Positions 6,371 to 9,662 of a stretch of 9,662 bases of DNA are shown in pieces; the stretch's first letter is position 1, and each line of letters starts with the position of its first letter. The notes beneath the pieces were generated by a model. It ran no database searches, was not told where the DNA came from, and saw nothing but the letters and a program-made list of their open reading frames with translations. The position numbers and the translations under genes are program-made. Source of the DNA: Candidatus Proendomicrobium guianensium (GTDB taxonomy: Bacteria; Elusimicrobiota; Endomicrobiia; Endomicrobiales; Endomicrobiaceae); NCBI GenBank assembly GCA_009785775.1, contig WQVR01000020.1, forward strand, positions 1-9,662, read 5' to 3'.

Positions 6371-7357
6371 TTAGTAAGCTTTTTTCATTTCTTCAAGGCT
6401 TAAAACAGTATAATCTCCGGCATGTCCGGCTGTGCCAAAATCTTTCATTTTGCCTATAATAACTTGTTTCAAAGCTTCCCTTGCAGGCGCAAAATATTCA
6501 CGCGGGTCAAACTTTTCGGGAGTTTCGGCAAACACTTTGCGTATGGCGGCGGTAATAGCAAGCCTGCCGTCTGTGTCTACGTTAATTTTTGAAACGCCTA
6601 ATTCTATAGATTCTTGCAGTTCTTTCATTGGTACGCCCGAAGCGCCCGGCATTTTGCCGCCGTATTTGTTAACAGCGTCTATAAGTTCTTTAGGTACGCT
6701 TGAAGCGCCGTGCAATACTATAGGAATTTTTATTAAAGAGCGTATCTCTTTTAAAACATCAAAAGCAAGGTTAGAAGCGCCAGCAAACTTGTACGCTCCG
6801 TGCGAAGTGCCTATGGCAATAGCAAGAGAATCTACGCCGGTTTCTTCAACAAATCTTTTGGCTTCTTCGGGGTCTGTTAAGTGAATTTCGTCTGCGCCGT
6901 GTCCGTCTTCAATACCGCCGAGCGTGCCTATTTCAGCCTCTACCGAAACGCCGCGTGCGTGCGCGTAATCTACAACCGATTTTGTAACTTTTACATTATA
7001 TGCATAGTCGGAAGGGGTTTTTCCGTCTTCCATTAAAGAACCGTCTATCATAACGGAAGTAAAGCCCAAGTCTATGGCTTTTATCGCGCTTTCAAGAGAG
7101 TTGCCGTGGTCTAAGTGCATTGCCACGGGAATATTCGGGTGCTCTATTACAGCGGCTTTCATTAAGTAGCCAAGATAAGTAAAGTTTGCATATTTCAAAG
7201 CGCCTCTTGAAGCTTGTATTATAACAGGCGATTTGGTTTCTTCGGCGGCTTCCATAATGGCTTGGATTTGCTCCATATTGTTTACATTGTAAGCGCCTAC
7301 GCCATAACCTTTTTTTTGCGCTTCTTCTAAAATTTGTTTAGTTGTTGCAAGTGGCAT
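6371..7357 (-). CDS. fba: Class II fructose-1,6-bisphosphate aldolase
   Basis: This zinc-dependent cytoplasmic enzyme reversibly cleaves fructose-1,6-bisphosphate to dihydroxyacetone phosphate and glyceraldehyde-3-phosphate in glycolysis and gluconeogenesis. The 328-residue protein has all expected blocks: HLDHG at 81-85 with catalytic Asp83 and zinc ligand His84, the DGSLMEDGKTPSDYA loop near 105-119, EAEIGTLGG at 140-148, AIGTSHGAYKF at 181-191 with zinc ligand His186, VLHGASS at 214-220 with zinc ligand His216, and KINVDTDGR at 257-265 for phosphate binding. The length, and an insert near 230-245 containing GGKMPGASGVP, match the class IIB type rather than the longer E. coli FbaA type. Tagatose-bisphosphate aldolase is a related alternative, but the whole-length pattern fits Fba. 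The start follows a GGGGGAA purine run at good spacing. Lysine is plentiful (about 26 Lys, 8 Arg), unlike the exported proteins nearby. Confidence 0.95.
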   Translation of the reverse strand: MPLATTKQILEEAQKKGYGVGAYNVNNMEQIQAIMEAAEETKSPVIIQASRGALKYANFTYLGYLMKAAVIEHPNIPVAMHLDHGNSLESAIKAIDLGFTSVMIDGSLMEDGKTPSDYAYNVKVTKSVVDYAHARGVSVEAEIGTLGGIEDGHGADEIHLTDPEEAKRFVEETGVDSLAIAIGTSHGAYKFAGASNLAFDVLKEIRSLIKIPIVLHGASSVPKELIDAVNKYGGKMPGASGVPMKELQESIELGVSKINVDTDGRLAITAAIRKVFAETPEKFDPREYFAPAREALKQVIIGKMKDFGTAGHAGDYTVLSLEEMKKAY

Positions 7358-7399
7358 TTCGTTTTCCCCCAGGGTGTTTGTTTTGAAACTTTATTTTTC

Positions 7400-7412
7400 G
7401 GGCTTAAAGCCC
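7400..7412. other. Small perfect hairpin between accA and the aldolase gene
   Basis: GGGCTTAAAGCCC forms a five-base-pair stem in the 63-base gap. On the plus strand it is followed by ATTTTTTCTTATTTTTT, so as a terminator it would face the plus direction, although no plus-strand gene ends here. On the minus strand it is flanked by A-runs and has no U-tract, so it should not stop accA transcription. It may act as an mRNA hairpin or an antisense terminator. Confidence 0.35.
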
Positions 7413-7420
7413 ATTTTTTC

Positions 7421-8437
7421 TTATTTTTTCTTTGAAGTTTTAGCAGCGGCTTTCGCTTTGGGCTTTGATTGTTTTGCCCCGCCGCCTTCAAATACGCCCA
7501 TATTGCGAAACTTTTCATATCTGTCGTCGGCAATTGCGGTTTCAGACATTTTTGAAAGTTTAGATATGTAGGCGTTAAGAGCGGTTTTAATATTCATTGC
7601 GGTTGCAACAGGGTCTACATGCGCGCCGCCGACGGGTTCTTTTATTATTTCGTCTACAACTTTAAGGTTAAGCAAATCTTTGGCGGTAATTTTTAGAGCT
7701 TCTGCGGCGTCTTTTGAACGCGCGGCGTCTCTAAAAAGTATTGCCGCACACCCTTCGGGCGATATTACCGAATAGTATGAATTTTCTAAAATAAGAACTT
7801 TATTGGCTATACCTATGCCAAGCGCGCCGCCGCTTCCGCCCTCGCCTATAATAACGCTTATAACCGGCACGGTAAGCGCCGACATTTCACGCAAGCTTCT
7901 TGCAATGGCTTCGGCTTGGCCGCGCTCTTCTGCGGCTATGCCAGGATATGCGCCCGCAGTGTCTATAAAAGTAATTATCGGGCGGTTAAACTTTTCGGCA
8001 AGCTTCATAACGCGAAGTGCTTTGCGGTAACCTTCGGGGTGCGCCATGCCGAAGTTGTGGTCTATGTTTTCTTGCAGGTTTCTGCCTTTCTGGTGGCCTA
8101 TTACTACCACGGGGCTAGAGTCTATAGTTGCTATGCCTGCGGTAATGGCATTATCGTCTCCGTAACATCTGTCGCCGTGAAGTTCTATAAAGTCTTCAAA
8201 AATTATTTTTATGTAATCTTCAGTATACGGACGGCGCGGGTGGCGTGCAAGCTGTACGCGTTGCCAACTGTCAAGATTTTGATATATCTGAAGTTTCAAT
8301 TGTTCTTTTTTATTTTCAAGGTCTTCTATTTCGCCTGAAAAGTCAACGCCGCCGTTTTCAGACGAATTGCGTAAGCTTTCAATTTTCTTTTCAAGCTCTG
8401 CTATGGGTTGTTCAAAATCTAAAACTATGTCTGACAT
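7421..8437 (-). CDS. accA: Acetyl-CoA carboxylase carboxyltransferase subunit alpha
   Basis: AccA pairs with AccD to transfer the carboxyl group from carboxybiotin on AccB to acetyl-CoA, giving malonyl-CoA for fatty-acid synthesis in the cytoplasm. Family blocks seen in order: an N-terminal helical region (about 1-60), RHPRRPYTEDYI at 65-76, FIELHGDR at 83-90, IGHQKGR at 113-119, FGMAHPEGYRKALR at 129-142, FIDTAGAYPGIAAEERGQ near 157-174, GEGGSGGALGIG at 198-209 and SVISPEGCAAILFRDA near 223-238. These include the glycine-rich oxyanion-hole loops of the crotonase-like carboxyltransferase fold. The start is supported by GAGGT a few bases upstream. At 338 residues it is slightly longer than the usual 315-325, because of a Lys/Ala tail (322-338, eight lysines). 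No accD, accB or accC is visible, so the complex must be completed from elsewhere. The aldolase gene follows after 63 bases. Confidence 0.97.
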   Translation of the reverse strand: MSDIVLDFEQPIAELEKKIESLRNSSENGGVDFSGEIEDLENKKEQLKLQIYQNLDSWQRVQLARHPRRPYTEDYIKIIFEDFIELHGDRCYGDDNAITAGIATIDSSPVVVIGHQKGRNLQENIDHNFGMAHPEGYRKALRVMKLAEKFNRPIITFIDTAGAYPGIAAEERGQAEAIARSLREMSALTVPVISVIIGEGGSGGALGIGIANKVLILENSYYSVISPEGCAAILFRDAARSKDAAEALKITAKDLLNLKVVDEIIKEPVGGAHVDPVATAMNIKTALNAYISKLSKMSETAIADDRYEKFRNMGVFEGGGAKQSKPKAKAAAKTSKKK

Positions 8438-8478
8438 AGTTACCTCACACTGTTAAAATTTACTAACTTACAGTTTTG

Positions 8479-9192
8479 CTAAAATCTTCTTTGATGGGAA
8501 AGGCTAACAATTCTTTCAGCGCGAGCGCGCCCAGGCCTGTCGCTTCCCGCAAATATATCTCTAAAATAAAAATCTAAAGCTATTGCTTGCGCCGCAAAAA
8601 AGCGAAGGCCGGTATTTACGCGGCTGTCTTTTAATGTATTTATATTGTCCCACTCAAGCATATAGCTTAGCCTGTTTTCTATAATGTCTACAGACGCGCC
8701 CGTAAAAGCAAATAGCCTCATATCAGAAAGACTGTTTACATTAAAGCCGAAGTTAATAATTAAAGTAGGAAAAAAAACTTCTTTGCCGCCCACAATGTAA
8801 AGCCCGCGCGGGTCTTGGACAAATTCGTTGCTGCTTGTGTTCCAGAAATACCCTTGCCCACTATAACCTATAGCTATTGAGGGAAAATTTATGTTTCCCG
8901 AGTAAAGCCTGACTCTTGCAAGAAGCGCCGGCATTGCCACTGTAACGCGGTCATTGCCTAAAAAGTTAGCAAGCTCCCACGAGACGCCAATATTAATATT
9001 GTTAAAAATGCCGAACTCCGCGGTAGTCATAAGTCCGCCATGGCCAAAAAAGCGAAACTGCATATTGTAGTTGGTATAACCCAGAACGTTTGTCGTAGGG
9101 GTGTCTATTAAAGACGTTTGTCTTGCGCTGGCATGTGCAGAAAGTACAACACAAAACATCAAAGCAAACACTACTATCAGGCGTTTAAACAC
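8479..9192 (-). CDS. Exported outer-membrane beta-barrel protein (YjbH-like)
   Basis: This 237-residue protein begins with a signal peptide (Lys3-Arg4, hydrophobic core about 5-18, likely cleavage near 20-23). The rest alternates short amphipathic strands and turns, with many aromatic and glycine residues, and ends in a C-terminal phenylalanine after a final strand (IVSLSHQRRF), as expected for a BAM-inserted outer-membrane barrel. Recognisable blocks are the I-D-T-P-T-T-N-V-L start of the mature part, G-I-F-N-N-I-N-I-G-V-S-W near 61-72, A-I-G-Y-S-G-Q-G-Y near 107-115 and L-E-W-D-N-I-N near 179-185. I associate this layout with YjbH-like or uncharacterised barrel proteins of Elusimicrobiota and related phyla, from memory only. 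The function is unknown. The start is GTG with a strong ribosome binding site. The mature part holds about 17 Arg and only 2 Lys (137 and 188). accA follows after 41 bases and may be cotranscribed. Confidence 0.75.
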   Translation of the reverse strand: MFKRLIVVFALMFCVVLSAHASARQTSLIDTPTTNVLGYTNYNMQFRFFGHGGLMTTAEFGIFNNINIGVSWELANFLGNDRVTVAMPALLARVRLYSGNINFPSIAIGYSGQGYFWNTSSNEFVQDPRGLYIVGGKEVFFPTLIINFGFNVNSLSDMRLFAFTGASVDIIENRLSYMLEWDNINTLKDSRVNTGLRFFAAQAIALDFYFRDIFAGSDRPGRARAERIVSLSHQRRF

Positions 9193-9198
9193 TTATTT

Positions 9199-9205
9199 CC
9201 ACCTC
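9199..9205 (-). promoter_or_regulatory. Ribosome binding site that supports a GTG start
   Basis: GAGGTGG lies six bases before a GTG codon (9190-9192), directly followed by a signal peptide (MFKRLIVV). No ATG is placed better, so this strong Shine-Dalgarno site decides the unusual GTG start. Confidence 0.75.
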
Positions 9206-9232
9206 TTTAAAAAACTATATTATATTCTGATA

Positions 9233-9261
9233 ATTTTACAAATTTATCACGCAAAATTCAA
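9233..9261 (-). promoter_or_regulatory. Candidate sigma70 promoter before the outer-membrane barrel gene
   Basis: On the minus strand, TTGAAT (9256-9261) and TAAAAT (9233-9238) are separated by exactly 17 bases, in the 103-base gap between the PepSY gene and the GTG-started barrel gene. A perfect TATAAT also occurs at 9219-9224 but lacks a convincing -35 at the right distance. The region is very AT-rich, so chance matches are possible. Confidence 0.4.
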
Positions 9262-9295
9262 CGAAACATTTAACCTTTTTAAGTATGTGGCGTAT

Positions 9296-9604
9296 TTAAA
9301 AAAGACGACGGCCTATTTCATGCCCCAAAATTTCGCCTGAAGAAGCGTCTATCTTTATTTCATGCTTGCGGCGTCTATACCTTACTTCAACATCCCAAAA
9401 ATTCAACCCTCTTTCACGCTCTAACTCGATATTTCTAACTCTTCCGCCGCCCACTCTTTCAAGCGCAATGTCACGCGCGCGGTCAAAAGAAACTTGAATC
9501 TGCTGTCCCCCGCCCGTGCGGGCATGGTCGTGCGCTTGTGCTTGAACCGCTAATGCAATACAAAAAATAAAACTTAAAACTGCAACCATTAAAAGCTTTT
9601 TCAT
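9296..9604 (-). CDS. Small exported PepSY-domain protein
   Basis: This 102-residue protein has a Sec signal peptide (Lys2-Lys3, hydrophobic stretch about 5-20, likely signal peptidase I cleavage after AQA at 22-24). It is followed by one PepSY-like domain at about 37-97. Features typical of the fold are the initial helix with the A-x-x-I-A-L pattern, the W-D-V-E-V strand near 70-74, the E-I-K-I-D strand and the S-S-G-E-I-L turn near 88-93. Stand-alone PepSY proteins act in the periplasm or at the surface and are often linked to inhibition or chaperoning of proteases; no substrate can be inferred here. The start is fixed by GGAGGA just upstream, and the ATG overlaps the stop of the preceding gene. 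The mature part is strongly basic, with about 14 Arg and only 2 Lys. The gap to the next gene is 103 bases and carries a candidate promoter. Confidence 0.85.
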   Translation of the reverse strand: MKKLLMVAVLSFIFCIALAVQAQAHDHARTGGGQQIQVSFDRARDIALERVGGGRVRNIELERERGLNFWDVEVRYRRRKHEIKIDASSGEILGHEIGRRLF

Positions 9605-9662
9605 TATTCCTCCAGTTTTGAAAGTACGGCGCGCGCAAAAGCCGCCGAGGCTAAATAATCGC
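9604..9662 (-). CDS. C-terminal end of an unidentified upstream gene (partial)
   Basis: Reading the minus strand from the window edge, one frame stays open and ends DYLASAAFARAVLSKLEE before a TAA stop. The stop shares its last A with the ATG of the PepSY gene (TAATG), an arrangement typical of translationally coupled genes, and the PepSY Shine-Dalgarno GGAGGA lies inside its final codons. The residues look like an ordinary alpha-helical C-terminus. Too little is present to name a family. The other two frames contain an early stop or give an unconvincing peptide, so this is the best reading. Confidence 0.5.
   Translation of the reverse strand, partial: DYLASAAFARAVLSKLEE

Noticed and set aside
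6432..6884. 150-codon open frame on the plus strand
   Set aside because: It lies wholly inside the well-supported aldolase gene on the other strand, has no family signature, and follows from that gene's codon bias.
7916..8338. 140-codon open frame on the plus strand
   Set aside because: It is antisense to conserved accA blocks, its translation has no recognisable domain, and it lacks a supporting promoter or ribosome binding site.
1..9662. CRISPR array, insertion sequence, prophage or toxin-antitoxin genes
   Set aside because: No repeat-spacer pattern, terminal inverted repeats with a transposase, integrase or small toxin pair could be found on either strand.

Overview
All recognisable genes lie on the minus strand, so transcription runs from high to low coordinates. 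The DNA is moderately AT-rich with short intergenic gaps, sigma70-type promoter matches and clear Shine-Dalgarno sites. Two outer-membrane-type barrels, a PorV/PorQ-like barrel and a FlgD-like surface domain point to a Gram-negative (diderm) bacterium. The gene set resembles Elusimicrobiota-type genomes as I remember them; that placement is an inference and no marker gene settles it. No rRNA, tRNA, insertion sequence, CRISPR array or prophage gene is visible, and no stretch over 300 bases lacks a gene.

Right part (9662 down to 6371): the last codons of an unidentified gene overlap the start of a small exported PepSY protein. A GTG-started outer-membrane beta-barrel protein follows behind its own candidate promoter. 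Then come AccA (fatty-acid synthesis) and a class II fructose-bisphosphate aldolase (glycolysis).

Middle (6370 to 5890): a near-consensus promoter with a perfect 14-bp palindrome at the expected transcription start drives a 97-residue two-helix membrane protein. A perfect 13-bp-stem hairpin follows, and its last arm covers the first ATG of the next gene.

Left part (5897 to 83): a tightly spaced run encodes a membrane histidine kinase, a REC-GGDDF protein, an OmpR/PhoB-type response regulator, a 727-residue PorV-like barrel fused to TPR-type repeats, and a small exported protein that is little more than one FlgD-like domain. A strong intrinsic terminator closes the run. The layout suggests a signalling module transcribed with cell-surface proteins it may control or monitor. 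Beyond the terminator, a TTGACA-17-TATAAA promoter fires out of the window.

The most striking signal is compositional. The exported proteins are almost free of lysine after their signal peptides (about 7 Lys against about 124 Arg by hand count over four proteins), while cytoplasmic proteins coded beside them are lysine-rich. The histidine kinase shows the same switch inside one polypeptide: 1 Lys and 12 Arg outside the membrane, 23 Lys and 15 Arg inside.
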